Source: Flavobacteriales bacterium (GTDB lineage: Bacteria; Bacteroidota; Bacteroidia; JACJYZ01). Taken from it: a DNA stretch of 64,000 nt. Location: contig JACJYZ010000002.1 in NCBI GenBank assembly GCA_020635855.1, positions 744,001-808,000 on the forward strand, written 5' to 3'. Positions within the stretch are counted from its first letter, which is position 1; every line of letters starts with the position of its first letter. The translations under genes were made by a program, and so were the position numbers. The notes under the pieces are model-generated. The model was not told the origin of the DNA. It searched no databases and saw only the letters and a program-made list of their open reading frames with translations. Shown in pieces: positions 50,208 to 59,495 of this stretch.

Positions 50208-50232
50208 ACCCAATGGATTTCCATTGGGTTTT
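50205..50232 (-). terminator. Terminator of tRNA-Glu
   Basis: Stem AACCCAATGG / CCATTGGGTT with loop ATTT, followed on the minus strand by a T-run. It lies 7 bases downstream of the tRNA. Confidence 0.88.
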
Positions 50233-50238
50233 GCAGAG

Positions 50239-50310
50239 TAGCCCGTAGGGGAATCGAACCCCTGTTTCAAGGATGAAAACCTTGCGTCCTAACCCCTAGA
50301 CGAACGGGCC
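50239..50310 (-). tRNA. tRNA-Glu (anticodon TTC)
   Basis: 72 nt. Acceptor stem GGCCCGT / ACGGGCT with a G-U first pair, D-arm region CGTCTAGGGGTTAGGAC, anticodon stem CAAGG / CCTTG around the loop TTTTCAT (anticodon TTC), T-arm AGGGG-TTCGATT-CCCCT and discriminator A. CCA is not encoded. A terminator follows directly. Confidence 0.96.
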
Positions 50311-50633
50311 ATTATTATATGTCAATTTGCGAATGTGCAAATCTGAAAATGGACATGCTTATCAGAACGATCATTTTCAGATAATACACCCGAAAACGGC
50401 GGGCAAATATAACAACTTTTGGAATCCACACCAATTTTCTTGGAAAGGATTTTATCCTACCCTCACGCAAGCATACTTATGGAGTGGTTTAAACCGCAAG
50501 GACCTGTGACCATTGCCCTATCACCAGAAGACCGGATAATGCGTGCAAAATTGCAGGAAACCTTTGGGGGGACCCTGCGTAGAACCTTCCATTAATCCAG
50601 TAGAGTTTGAAGCGAATAAAGAAGGGAAGAGCC

Positions 50634-53600
50634 ATGCGTTTTTATCCCAAATTGGCAGCGATAGGCTGCCTTTTACTTGCCGTTCTCCCGGCACAGGCGT
50701 CCCACATTGTAGGAGGTGAAATCAACTACCGCTGCCTCGGCGGTACGCAATATGAGATCACCTTGACTGTGTTCAGGGATTGCTATACCGGTATTCCTCC
50801 ATTCGATAATCCCGCAGCTGTCGGGGTATTCAATGTGAACAACAACCTGGTACAAACCCTGTACCTCAACCATGGCGCCGTTACACAGGTGCCACCTACC
50901 ATCAACCAAATCGATCAGTGCGTAAAGATCCCCACCGATATCTGCATCGAGGTGACCACCTATAAAGGAACCGTGAACCTCCCCAATATCACCGGTGGCT
51001 ACCAACTCGTCTACCAGCGGTGCTGCCGCAACCCGACCATCGTTAACGTGAACAACCCCGGCAATGTGGGTGCTACCTATTACGCCACCATCCCGTCACG
51101 TACCGTGGTGACTTGTAACAGCAACCCAACCATCAACCAATGGCCGCCCGTGTTTGTATGCGCCGGCATGGAGCTGAGTTTTGATCACTCCGCCACCGAT
51201 CCCGACGGCGACTCACTCGTATATTCTCTGTGTACCCCGCTGAATTCTCCAAGCGGAACACCCATGCCGCAGCCGCCTTTCACTCCGCCATACAGTCCGA
51301 TCACGTTCAAACCGCCCTTCACCCAAAACAATCCCATGGGGGGCACGCTTACTATTGATGCCAATGGACTCTTGAAAGGAACCCCTACCAACGTAGGACA
51401 ATATGTGGTGGGTGTTTGCGTCTCCGAATACCGCAACGGTGTGTTCCTGAGCACCACCCGCCGCGACTTCCAGTTCAATGTATTGAGCTGCCAGAAAGAT
51501 GTGGTGACCGCCATCGGTAACTATAGCACCAATTGCCTCAACAGCTCGGCTACTTTTACCAACAGCAGCGTGGGTGCCATTTCCTACCTGTGGGATTTCG
51601 GTGACCTGGCCAACGACCCCAACGATACATCAACTGTCAGCAATCCAACCTACAGCTATCCGGGACCCGGTACCTACATGGTGAACCTCATTGGTTACTC
51701 AGGCACCAGCAACTTCTGTAACGATACCCTGAAAGATTTCCCCGTGGTGATCGACAGCTGCTATAAATGCGGCCTCAACCTCGCCAAAGCGGATGCCACC
51801 GTGTGTGATGAATATTGTGATACGGTGTTTACCAATTGCGGATCGGTACAGTTTGATAACAGCAGCCATGAAGCCGGCGCTTCCCCTGGTAGCGCATGGA
51901 CGCTCTCCTGGGAACATACCGTAGGACCAGCTCCCAACCGATTGTTAATAGTTGGGATTACCTACAGCGGAAATACCGGCCCTTCGGCAGTAACATACGA
52001 TGGGAATGCGCTCACACAGGCAAGCACCAGTTCGATTTCTCCAACCGCAGCAGTACAGTGGTGGTACTTGAAAAATCCTGCAACCGGAACTGCAGATATA
52101 GAAGTCAGCTGTGCCAACAAAACCACCAACGCTGCAGGAGGAGCAGTGTCGTATTCCTGTGTGAATCTTTCAGGAGGATCACCGTTTTTCAATACTGTAA
52201 GTTGGTATGGTACAGGTGGAAGTGCCAGTGTAACCGTTACCACCGTATCCAACAGGGATCTGGTAGTGGATCTGATGGCTACGAATGCCGGCACAGTGAC
52301 CGGTCCCGGAGCTGGTCAAACCATGCGCTGGAACGACAATCAGGGATCGATCTGGGGATGGTTTTCGGATGAACCTGCAACCGGTGGTAATGTGACCATG
52401 GATTATACCGGAAACCTGGCAGGAGTGAATTGGATAAAGCTAAGTGCCTATATAAGGAATAGCAATACAGGTCTTGATACAGCCATTACTTGCACCGGCG
52501 GCGGTGCGGGTGATGGTACCGCAGACCTGACCGTAATCGGAGGCAGTGCGCCATATAACTACGCGTGGGACAATGGTGCCACCACGGAAGATATCACCGG
52601 CCTCATGCCGGGTGTGTACAAGGTGACCGTGGATGACGGCTCCACCTGCCAGGATACCTCATCCATCGTGATCGACGGAAATTCCGTTTTGAGCCTTTCT
52701 ACCTCCATGACACCCGCCGCCTGCGGTAGTGCCAATGGAACAGCCACCGTAACGGTTACCGGGGGAACCGGGACCTATTTATGGAACAATGGACAAACCA
52801 CACAAACCGCCACCGGCCTTGCACCAGGTACATATGTGGTACAGGTGATGGATACCGTTGCCTGTTTCCGATCCGATACCATTACCGTTACCGAAGGAAC
52901 GGTGATTGCCCTGACACCATCCAGCACCAACCTTGCCTGTTATCGCGACAGCACGGGCATGGTCTCCGTTTCACCCAACAATGGTACCGGGCCCTTCACG
53001 TATTCCTGGTCGCCAGGTGGACATACATCCCAAACCGTGACCGGACTCCTTGCAGGTACCTACACCGTAACCGTAGACGACAACAGCATGTGTTCGGGAA
53101 CGCGCACCATCACCATTACACAACCGAATGACCTGGCCGTGGCAGATACACCCACCACCGTGCTCTGCTATGCCGACCGCGGAGATATTGCACTTACCGT
53201 AACAGGGGGTACACCCGGCTATACGTATGTATGGGATGATTCCACCGCCCAGACCACTGCCTCCGCCACCGGCCTGTTCCAGGGTAATTACAATGTGACC
53301 GTCACCGACCTGAACGGATGTACCTTTGAACTGGCCACAGCCCTGCCGGGGCCATTCCCACTCGTGCCCGAAATCCTCGATTCCAGCACCATCGATTGTA
53401 TCGGTAACTTCAATGGCATCGCCAATTCATACGCTTCCGGTGGCACAAGTCCTTTCACCTACCTGTGGACCGACGGACAAACCACTGCAACGGCAACCGG
53501 ACTTACACCCGGCGTACACCACGTGACCATTACCGATGCCAATGCCTGCGTGGCGGAAGATTCCATCACCATTACAGACCCGGGTGTGCTGACGCTGACC

Positions 53601-56168
53601 GTGGATGCATCGGCGCTGGTTTGCAATGGCGATAGTGATGCCTATGCAACCGTCGTCCCTTCCGGTGGCATCCCGCCTTATACCTATCTGTGGTGCAATG
53701 GAGAAACGACGCAGAACATCAGCGACCTCAAGGCCCAAAGCTGTAATGTGACCGTTACCGACGACAATGGTTGCAGCCAGGTGATCCCTGCCAATATCAT
53801 TGAGCCCGGACCGCTTGCAGGAAATCCCTCCGTATCCAATGTGTCGTGTAACGGCGGCAACGATGGAACCATCACCCTCAGCACCAGCGGCGGAACATCT
53901 CCCTTCTTCTATCAATGGGATGACCCTTCTTCGCAAACAAGTGCAAGCATCACCGGCCTGATCCTGGGAACATATCACGTGACCATCACCGATACCAACG
54001 GATGTGTTGGCTTTGACACTGCCAGCATCACCCAGCCGACGGTGTTGTCCATATCCACCGGGAAAAACAACAGTTCATGTGGCCAGCCGGATGGAGACGC
54101 CACAGTAACCGCTTCCGGCGGTACACCAGGCTATGTGTATGTGTGGGATGATGACTCCACACAAACCACCGCCACCGCAACCGGCCTGAGGGCGGGTACC
54201 TACAACGTGACGGTAACAGACAGCCTCGGATGTACACAAACCTCCTCGGTGAACATCAGCGACCAACTGGCGCCATCTACCACCATGTCCGGCGTGGACC
54301 TGCTCTGTTTCGCCGATTCGAACGGAACGGCCACCGTGACACCAAGCGGCGGGCAAACGCCTTATTCGTATGTATGGGGTGATGGCCAGACCACCGCCAC
54401 CGCAACCGGACTCTCAGGAGGTAACCACCTCGTGACGGTCACCGATGGCAACGGATGTATCTCCACCAACAACCAGGTGCTGACTGAACCGACCATTCTG
54501 ACACATACTACCTCCGGCAACGACGAAACCTGTACCAGCGCAAACGGAAACATCAGTATCACCGCCGGTGGTGGCACACCCGGCTATACCTATGTGTGGG
54601 ATGATGCCAACAGCTCCGGTACCGCATCGGTGACCGGACTCCCTGCCGGAACCTATCACGTGACCATGACGGATCTCAACGGTTGTCAGGTGCTGGATTC
54701 GGTGACCATTGCCGATCAACCTTCCCCCGTGCTTAGCGTGACGGGAACCGATGCCGCATGCAACGGTGACTCCAGCGGATGGGCCTCTGTAACCGTTGTC
54801 GGTGGAACAGCACCCTTCACCTACCTGTGGGATGATGTCACTGCCCAAACCACCGACACAGCCGTGGGGTTGAATGCCGGAACCTATGTTATTATCATGA
54901 CGGATGTAAACGGATGTGCAGATACCGATTCCGTTGCCATCAATCAACCCACTCTTATTACCGCTACAGCGGATAGCACGGAAGCCCTTTGCGGTACGTC
55001 AACCGGTACGGCTACCGTGAATGTGGCAGGTGGCACGCCGGGTTATACCTATGTCTGGAGCGATGCCGGTTCGCAGGATTCGGTAACGGCCACCGGTCTG
55101 TCATCCGGCTTGTATACAGTTACTGTCACAGACGCCAACGGATGTGTGCTGATCCGCACCGTGAACGTACCATCGGCCCCATCCACAACGGCCACGGCCA
55201 CCGGCACCGATCTTTCTTGTTTTGAAAGCGACGACGGCGAAGCGATCTGTATCCCGGCCGGCGGTACACCACCTTTTACTTATATATGGAGTGACGGACA
55301 AACCACCAACCCGGCAACCGGACTGGCAGCAGGTGTGTATACAGTGACCGTCAGTGATCAGTACGGCTGTGACACCACGGCCATTGTAGCCCTGACACAA
55401 CCCACGGTGCTCGACATCCAATTGGGGTCCGATACGGGTGGTTGCGACAACCTCACGTTCACCATCGGTGGTTTGGCGACGGGCGGTACACCTGGGTATT
55501 CCTACCTGTGGAATGACAACGCCGGAAGCACCACCTCTTCGATTACCGTGCTTAACACCAGTACCATGACCTATGTAATCACCGTGACGGATACCAACGG
55601 TTGTGAAGCAACAGATGATGTGATGTTGTCAAGCAGTCCGCTGCCGATGCCCAACTTCAGCATGACGCAGGAGCCTACATGTGACGGACTGAAAATCAAG
55701 TTCAACAACCTGACGGCAAACGGCAGCAATTACTATTGGGACTTCGGTGACGGTACCACCAGCAGCAACCCTTCGCCGACGCACCTGTTCGACTACAATA
55801 CCCTACCCAACATCAAACTGGTGGTGGTGAACGGCGACTGCCGCGACTCCATCATGGTGACGGACACGATCGGGGAATGGCATACCTATCAGAACTTCAC
55901 CATCCCGTCTGTGTTCACACCCAATGGCGACGGCATCAACGATTACTTTGAAATTCAAACCGATGGTGACCTGACCCGTTGCACCTTCATGAAAATGATC
56001 ATGAACAGATGGGGGGTAGTCATCTATCAACCTGACTACGGTCGGTTGTCGTGGGACGGTACCACCGTTGCAGGTGTGCCGGTTCCGTCGGGTACCTACT
56101 TCTACCTGGTGCAGATCAAAGACAAGGAATACTCGGGTTATGTACAACTCATCCGAGACGAAAAGTAA
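50634..56168 (+). CDS. Giant SprB-repeat surface protein with gliding-motility-type (T9SS type B) C-terminus
   Basis: 1844 residues from ATG (MRFYPKLAAIG); a TTG start 27 bases upstream is less likely. Signal peptide ends PAQA. The N-terminal third begins SHIVGGEINYRCLGGTQYEI and includes a dystroglycan/cadherin-like part (FDHSATDPDGDSLVYSL) and a PKD-like WDFGD segment. From about residue 620 to 1690 there are about a dozen SprB repeats of 75-85 residues with the pattern GGTPGYTYVWDD...TATGL.AGTYNVTVTD.NGC. A second PKD (YYWDFGDGTTSSNPSPTHLF) precedes the C-terminal domain VFTPNGDGINDYFEI to VQLIRDEK, the gliding-motility-associated sorting signal. Probably a long adhesin on the cell surface used for adhesion or gliding. 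Confidence 0.92.
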   Translation: MRFYPKLAAIGCLLLAVLPAQASHIVGGEINYRCLGGTQYEITLTVFRDCYTGIPPFDNPAAVGVFNVNNNLVQTLYLNHGAVTQVPPTINQIDQCVKIPTDICIEVTTYKGTVNLPNITGGYQLVYQRCCRNPTIVNVNNPGNVGATYYATIPSRTVVTCNSNPTINQWPPVFVCAGMELSFDHSATDPDGDSLVYSLCTPLNSPSGTPMPQPPFTPPYSPITFKPPFTQNNPMGGTLTIDANGLLKGTPTNVGQYVVGVCVSEYRNGVFLSTTRRDFQFNVLSCQKDVVTAIGNYSTNCLNSSATFTNSSVGAISYLWDFGDLANDPNDTSTVSNPTYSYPGPGTYMVNLIGYSGTSNFCNDTLKDFPVVIDSCYKCGLNLAKADATVCDEYCDTVFTNCGSVQFDNSSHEAGASPGSAWTLSWEHTVGPAPNRLLIVGITYSGNTGPSAVTYDGNALTQASTSSISPTAAVQWWYLKNPATGTADIEVSCANKTTNAAGGAVSYSCVNLSGGSPFFNTVSWYGTGGSASVTVTTVSNRDLVVDLMATNAGTVTGPGAGQTMRWNDNQGSIWGWFSDEPATGGNVTMDYTGNLAGVNWIKLSAYIRNSNTGLDTAITCTGGGAGDGTADLTVIGGSAPYNYAWDNGATTEDITGLMPGVYKVTVDDGSTCQDTSSIVIDGNSVLSLSTSMTPAACGSANGTATVTVTGGTGTYLWNNGQTTQTATGLAPGTYVVQVMDTVACFRSDTITVTEGTVIALTPSSTNLACYRDSTGMVSVSPNNGTGPFTYSWSPGGHTSQTVTGLLAGTYTVTVDDNSMCSGTRTITITQPNDLAVADTPTTVLCYADRGDIALTVTGGTPGYTYVWDDSTAQTTASATGLFQGNYNVTVTDLNGCTFELATALPGPFPLVPEILDSSTIDCIGNFNGIANSYASGGTSPFTYLWTDGQTTATATGLTPGVHHVTITDANACVAEDSITITDPGVLTLTVDASALVCNGDSDAYATVVPSGGIPPYTYLWCNGETTQNISDLKAQSCNVTVTDDNGCSQVIPANIIEPGPLAGNPSVSNVSCNGGNDGTITLSTSGGTSPFFYQWDDPSSQTSASITGLILGTYHVTITDTNGCVGFDTASITQPTVLSISTGKNNSSCGQPDGDATVTASGGTPGYVYVWDDDSTQTTATATGLRAGTYNVTVTDSLGCTQTSSVNISDQLAPSTTMSGVDLLCFADSNGTATVTPSGGQTPYSYVWGDGQTTATATGLSGGNHLVTVTDGNGCISTNNQVLTEPTILTHTTSGNDETCTSANGNISITAGGGTPGYTYVWDDANSSGTASVTGLPAGTYHVTMTDLNGCQVLDSVTIADQPSPVLSVTGTDAACNGDSSGWASVTVVGGTAPFTYLWDDVTAQTTDTAVGLNAGTYVIIMTDVNGCADTDSVAINQPTLITATADSTEALCGTSTGTATVNVAGGTPGYTYVWSDAGSQDSVTATGLSSGLYTVTVTDANGCVLIRTVNVPSAPSTTATATGTDLSCFESDDGEAICIPAGGTPPFTYIWSDGQTTNPATGLAAGVYTVTVSDQYGCDTTAIVALTQPTVLDIQLGSDTGGCDNLTFTIGGLATGGTPGYSYLWNDNAGSTTSSITVLNTSTMTYVITVTDTNGCEATDDVMLSSSPLPMPNFSMTQEPTCDGLKIKFNNLTANGSNYYWDFGDGTTSSNPSPTHLFDYNTLPNIKLVVVNGDCRDSIMVTDTIGEWHTYQNFTIPSVFTPNGDGINDYFEIQTDGDLTRCTFMKMIMNRWGVVIYQPDYGRLSWDGTTVAGVPVPSGTYFYLVQIKDKEYSGYVQLIRDEK

Positions 56169-56194
56169 AGCTTAGCGTGTTTTAGTGGTTGCAA

Positions 56195-56228
56195 GATGAC
56201 CCCGGCAGATCCGGGGTCATTTTTTTTG
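56195..56228 (+). terminator. Rho-independent terminator of the SprB-repeat gene
   Basis: Stem ATGACCCCGG / CCGGGGTCAT, loop CAGAT, then eight T. Its right arm contains the stop codon of the convergent yidD gene. Confidence 0.9.
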
Positions 56229-56483
56229 TTCGCTGCCGGATGCGGCATTTCTTTTCGGCACAGGATCATAGCCGTGGGTTCCCCAGGGATGGCATTTAGA
56301 CAAGCGTTTGGCGCCGAGCCAGAGTCCTTTCAAAACACCCCATTCCTTGATGGCTTCAATGGTATAGGTGGAGCAAGTGGGCGTATGCCTGCATGTTTGT
56401 GGCAACAGGGGAGAGATGGACAACTGGTAAAACCGGATAGGGGCGATGGCCAGCCAGCGGAGGATTTGGCGGATCACTTTCAT
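56217..56483 (-). CDS. yidD: Membrane protein insertion efficiency factor YidD
   Basis: 88 residues from the ATG (MKVIRQILRWLAIAPIRFYQ). Family hallmarks are complete: IRFYQLSISPLL, CRHTPTCSTYTIEAIKEWG and KGLWLGAKRLSKCHPWGTHGYDPVP, with the three conserved Cys. YidD assists YidC-dependent insertion of inner-membrane proteins. The start overlaps the stop of the upstream endonuclease gene in an ATGA arrangement, so it is translated by coupling. It is far from the usual rnpA-yidC cluster, which is common in Bacteroidota. Confidence 0.95.
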   Translation of the reverse strand: MKVIRQILRWLAIAPIRFYQLSISPLLPQTCRHTPTCSTYTIEAIKEWGVLKGLWLGAKRLSKCHPWGTHGYDPVPKRNAASGSEQKK

Positions 56484-57490
56484 GGCTGTGGGATTTTTGA
56501 AAGTTCGATCCAAACGGGCAGGTGGTCGCTGAAGCCACCGATGTAGTTGGGACCAGCGTACGTGCGGAGGGGTTTAACGCCGCCGCTCCCTTTGTCATCT
56601 TCCATCAGGAAGTCGGCAGTGAACACCTGACCACGGCAAGCCTGCCAATCGTTGACGCCATCCAGCAAATTCGGACTCACAAGGATCTGGTCCAGCAGCT
56701 CCCAGTCGCCCGCGAACTTATGGCTTCCGCTGAAAGGGTCCTGCGGTAACATCGTATGCCGGAAGGTGACTCCGGTATCAATCAGCTGCCGGATGCTGGC
56801 GTTGCCCGGGCCGTCGTTGAAATCGCCCATGACCAGGATCATGGCCGAAGGTTGTCTTTGCAGGATGCTGTCGGCAATGGCTTTCAACACCCGACCGGCA
56901 TATATTCGTTTCGGTTCCGATTCTTCGGCGCCACCCCGCCGGCTGGGCCAATGGTTCACCATGATGTGCAGCGTATCCCTACCGTTAATCACACCTTTCA
57001 CATACAGGATGTCTCGCGTACGAAGCTGGCTTCCCGGCGGGCACACGCGGTATGCGCTGTCGCAAATCACTGTAAAGAACCGCCTGTTGTAGATCAACCC
57101 GACGTCAATTCCTCGGCGGTCGGGTGAGTCGTGATGCACGATGCCCCAGTTGCCGTTTGAAAGCGGCGTATCCTTCAACAGGTCTTCAAGCACCTGCCGG
57201 TTTTCCAGTTCGCACATGCCGGCAATGGCAAGCCCGTCCCAGCCGCCAATACCCATCAGTACCTTGCTGATGTGCTGAAGCTTGGTGCGGTAGCGGTTGT
57301 ACGTCCAGTGAAGTTTTCCGTCAGGTGTGAATTCATCGTCAAGGGTCAGGCTGTCATTCTCGGGGTGAAACAGGTTCTCCACATTGTAGAAAGCAATGCG
57401 CATCACCGGAATGCCGGGGTCAGTCGACTGTGCTCTCGCAATCGAAACGAAGTGGCAGGTAAGCAAAACAAACAGGTAGCACCGGAGCAT
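56480..57490 (-). CDS. Exported endonuclease/exonuclease/phosphatase-family protein
   Basis: 336 residues from ATG (MLRCYLFVLLTCHFVS); a TTG two codons upstream overlaps the promoter box. Signal peptide ends SIARAQ. The EEP fold is complete: FYNVENLF (metal Asn), MCELENRQV (Glu), DRRGIDVGLIYNRR, MVNHWPSRRGG (His), MGDFNDGP (Asp/Asn) and the C-terminal GFSDHLPVWI (Asp-His). Such enzymes hydrolyse phosphodiesters in nucleic acids or lipids; export suggests use of extracellular DNA or phosphoesters. First gene of a two-gene operon with yidD. Confidence 0.9.
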   Translation of the reverse strand: MLRCYLFVLLTCHFVSIARAQSTDPGIPVMRIAFYNVENLFHPENDSLTLDDEFTPDGKLHWTYNRYRTKLQHISKVLMGIGGWDGLAIAGMCELENRQVLEDLLKDTPLSNGNWGIVHHDSPDRRGIDVGLIYNRRFFTVICDSAYRVCPPGSQLRTRDILYVKGVINGRDTLHIMVNHWPSRRGGAEESEPKRIYAGRVLKAIADSILQRQPSAMILVMGDFNDGPGNASIRQLIDTGVTFRHTMLPQDPFSGSHKFAGDWELLDQILVSPNLLDGVNDWQACRGQVFTADFLMEDDKGSGGVKPLRTYAGPNYIGGFSDHLPVWIELSKIPQP

Positions 57491-57493
57491 CTT

Positions 57494-57501
57494 CAAAAAT
57501 A
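57494..57501 (-). promoter_or_regulatory. -7 box (TATTTTTG) 3 bases before the endonuclease ATG
   Basis: Exact TAnnTTTG match on the minus strand, separated from the ATG by AAG only. A third case of a nearly leaderless promoter in the window. Confidence 0.5.
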
Positions 57502-57670
57502 CGAAAAGGCTTTTTCACCGCGGCCGGTGATGTAAGTCATGGTAAAAGATATTTGTAATCCATAACTTAGCCTATCCATCATACAGAACAGGTTGAAGGG
57601 CATGGAAAGCAGGGCGTGATGACAATGTTTCAACGCCTTTTTTGTTGCCCGGACCTCAGCAAAACGAACC

Positions 57671-58477
57671 ATGAAAACCATCATCTTACCTACTGATTTC
57701 AGTGCATGTTCCGACCAGGCAGTTGAGTATGCCATCGGGCTTTTTGGAAAAACGGCCACACGCTTTCTACTGATACATGTGTACCAGATTCCATTGACGT
57801 ATCCTTCTGCGGTGATTCCCGGATTGGAAATACTGAAGGAAAAGGCCGAGCAGGACTTGCAGAAAAAAGCCGAAGAACTGAAGGGGCGTATTGGCGCCGA
57901 GTTGGTTTGCCAGGCGTATGAAGGCGATGTGGTGGATGCCATTGCCAGGTTGGCCAAAAAGGAGGAAGGTGCAATGGTGGTTATGGGTTCGCATGGCATG
58001 AGCCCGATGCGGGAGTTACTGGTGGGAAGTCATGCCGTGGAATGCATCCGTCATCTCCCATGTCCGGTGATCATTGTGCCCGAAAAGGCGGAGATCCATT
58101 CCCCGGAAAAGATCCTGTTTGCATCTGATGCGGAAACCGAAGGTGGAGTGGATGCGCCCGATGCCTTGGCCGCATTCGCACGACATTTCGATGCACGCCT
58201 GACGGTGGTGCACGTGAACGAGAAAAGCATGGCCAGTGTGCAGAGCGCCACCCATGCTACATTGGGCAAGGTGTACGAGGGGTTGAAAGTAGAATTCCGT
58301 GAAGCGGCTGGTGACGATGTAAGTGAGGTCATCGAACGCGTGGCCGACGAAACCGGTGCCCACCTGATTGCCATGGTGGCGCATCACCGCAAACTGATGG
58401 AACGCATCTTCCACAAAAGTGTAACACGCAAGGTGGCCATCAGTACACACATTCCATTGATCTCATTCCCATCCTGA
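57671..58477 (+). CDS. Tandem universal stress protein (UspA family)
   Basis: 268 residues: two Usp domains (about 1-140 and 145-268). The first keeps the ATP-binding pattern G-x2-G-x9-G-S (GSHGMSPMRELLVGSHA) and the start IILPTDFSACSDQAVEYA; the second is degenerate in this loop (VAHHRKLMERIFHKS). Usp proteins help survival under starvation or oxygen limitation. It is followed after 10 bases by the baeRF gene and probably shares its transcript. Confidence 0.92.
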   Translation: MKTIILPTDFSACSDQAVEYAIGLFGKTATRFLLIHVYQIPLTYPSAVIPGLEILKEKAEQDLQKKAEELKGRIGAELVCQAYEGDVVDAIARLAKKEEGAMVVMGSHGMSPMRELLVGSHAVECIRHLPCPVIIVPEKAEIHSPEKILFASDAETEGGVDAPDALAAFARHFDARLTVVHVNEKSMASVQSATHATLGKVYEGLKVEFREAAGDDVSEVIERVADETGAHLIAMVAHHRKLMERIFHKSVTRKVAISTHIPLISFPS

Positions 58478-58487
58478 TTGTACGGTT

Positions 58488-59246
58488 ATGAGTGCGTTGA
58501 AGAAGAAGCTGAATTCGGCCGGTACCGGCGATGGGCCGTGCATCACCATGGTGATCCCCACCAAACCCGCATACCCGGACGCGCGGCAGAATCACATCAT
58601 CCTGAAGAATGCATTGAAGGAAGTTCGCCAACATCTTACCGAACAATTTGATGCGATCCGTGCCGAGGAGATCTACAAAAAACTGGAACACAAAACGGAA
58701 ACCATCGACCTGCAGCATGTAAAGGAAGGTTTGGGGATCTATTTTTCCGAAGGTGTTTTCGAAACGATGGTGTTTCCGTATCCGGTGCAGGCGAAGACGG
58801 TGATCGGTGAGTCCTTTGATACCTCGGAGGTAGAAGCGCAACAACAGAAACACAAAGCCATTTACGTGCTGGCATTGTCAAAAGGTGCCACGCGTTTGTT
58901 CAAAGGAGAGGATGGTATGCTGGAAGAAATCATCAATGAAGATTTCCCGAAAAAATTTGAACAACAGTATCAGACCAGCCAATCTTCCCTGGGGGCGTTT
59001 ACCAACTATGAAGAAAGCCAGGTGAATCATGAACGGGAAGAAGCCTTCATGCGGGAAGTGGATGTCTTGCTTGGAAAATATATGAAGGAGGAGGACCTGC
59101 CGGTGGTACTGATGGGTGTGGAGCGTTCACTTTCGGAATTCATGCACGTGTCAAGGCACGCCAAGGACGTGATCCGTCGTGTGGAAGGCAACTATGATTA
59201 CCATGCAGTTTCGGAAGTGGGGGAGAAGGTGTGGGGGGAGTTGTGA
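58488..59246 (+). CDS. baeRF-type ribosome hibernation factor (Balon/AOC03_06830-like)
   Basis: 252 residues. It begins MSALKKKLNSAGTGDGPCITMVIPTKPAYPDARQNHIILKNAL, with later YVLALSKGATRLFKGEDG and VVLMGVERSLSEFMHV, the pattern of the bacterial archaeo-eukaryotic release factor (baeRF) group that includes Balon. No GGQ peptide-release loop is seen, as expected for hibernation factors. By analogy it would sit in the ribosomal A site and protect idle ribosomes. Its place between two universal stress protein genes and close to a redox-type regulator supports a dormancy role. Family assignment is from sequence recognition; action in this organism is inferred. Confidence 0.8.
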   Translation: MSALKKKLNSAGTGDGPCITMVIPTKPAYPDARQNHIILKNALKEVRQHLTEQFDAIRAEEIYKKLEHKTETIDLQHVKEGLGIYFSEGVFETMVFPYPVQAKTVIGESFDTSEVEAQQQKHKAIYVLALSKGATRLFKGEDGMLEEIINEDFPKKFEQQYQTSQSSLGAFTNYEESQVNHEREEAFMREVDVLLGKYMKEEDLPVVLMGVERSLSEFMHVSRHAKDVIRRVEGNYDYHAVSEVGEKVWGEL

Positions 59247-59487
59247 GTTTCAAGTTGCGAGTGGCGAGTCTCAAGTTGGCTCCCAAGATAAACGATGATC
59301 TACCCCATAGGAAGACATTGGTAGTGTTCGGCTGAGCGGGGTTTCAGCGTGCAACCGATAAGCCACACGAAGTCACGACATACCCTGATCCCGAATTCGT
59401 CTTTTGATCCAAAGAATGTACGATTGTTCGTACGTCGCCAACTTGAAACTAGCGACTTGAGACTCGCCACTTGAGACTCGCCACTTA
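59243..59487. repeat. Heptamer-armed inverted element (CTTGAGA/CTCGCCA type)
   Basis: Left arm 59243-59280 (heptamers CAAGTTG, CGAGTGG, CGAGTCT) and right arm 59435-59487 (TTGAAAC, TAGCGAC, TTGAGAC, TCGCCAC twice) are inverted copies. The core of about 155 bp (59281-59434) contains the perfect hairpin GTACGA-TTGT-TCGTAC. It lies between the stop codons of two convergent genes and overlaps the first of them by 4 bases. Confidence 0.75.
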
Positions 59488-59495
59488 ACCAATCT

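Noticed and set aside
52500..55700. Recent tandem DNA repeats in the SprB-repeat gene
   Set aside because: The protein repeats are clear, but the DNA copies have diverged well beyond recent duplication; they are ordinary domain repeats.
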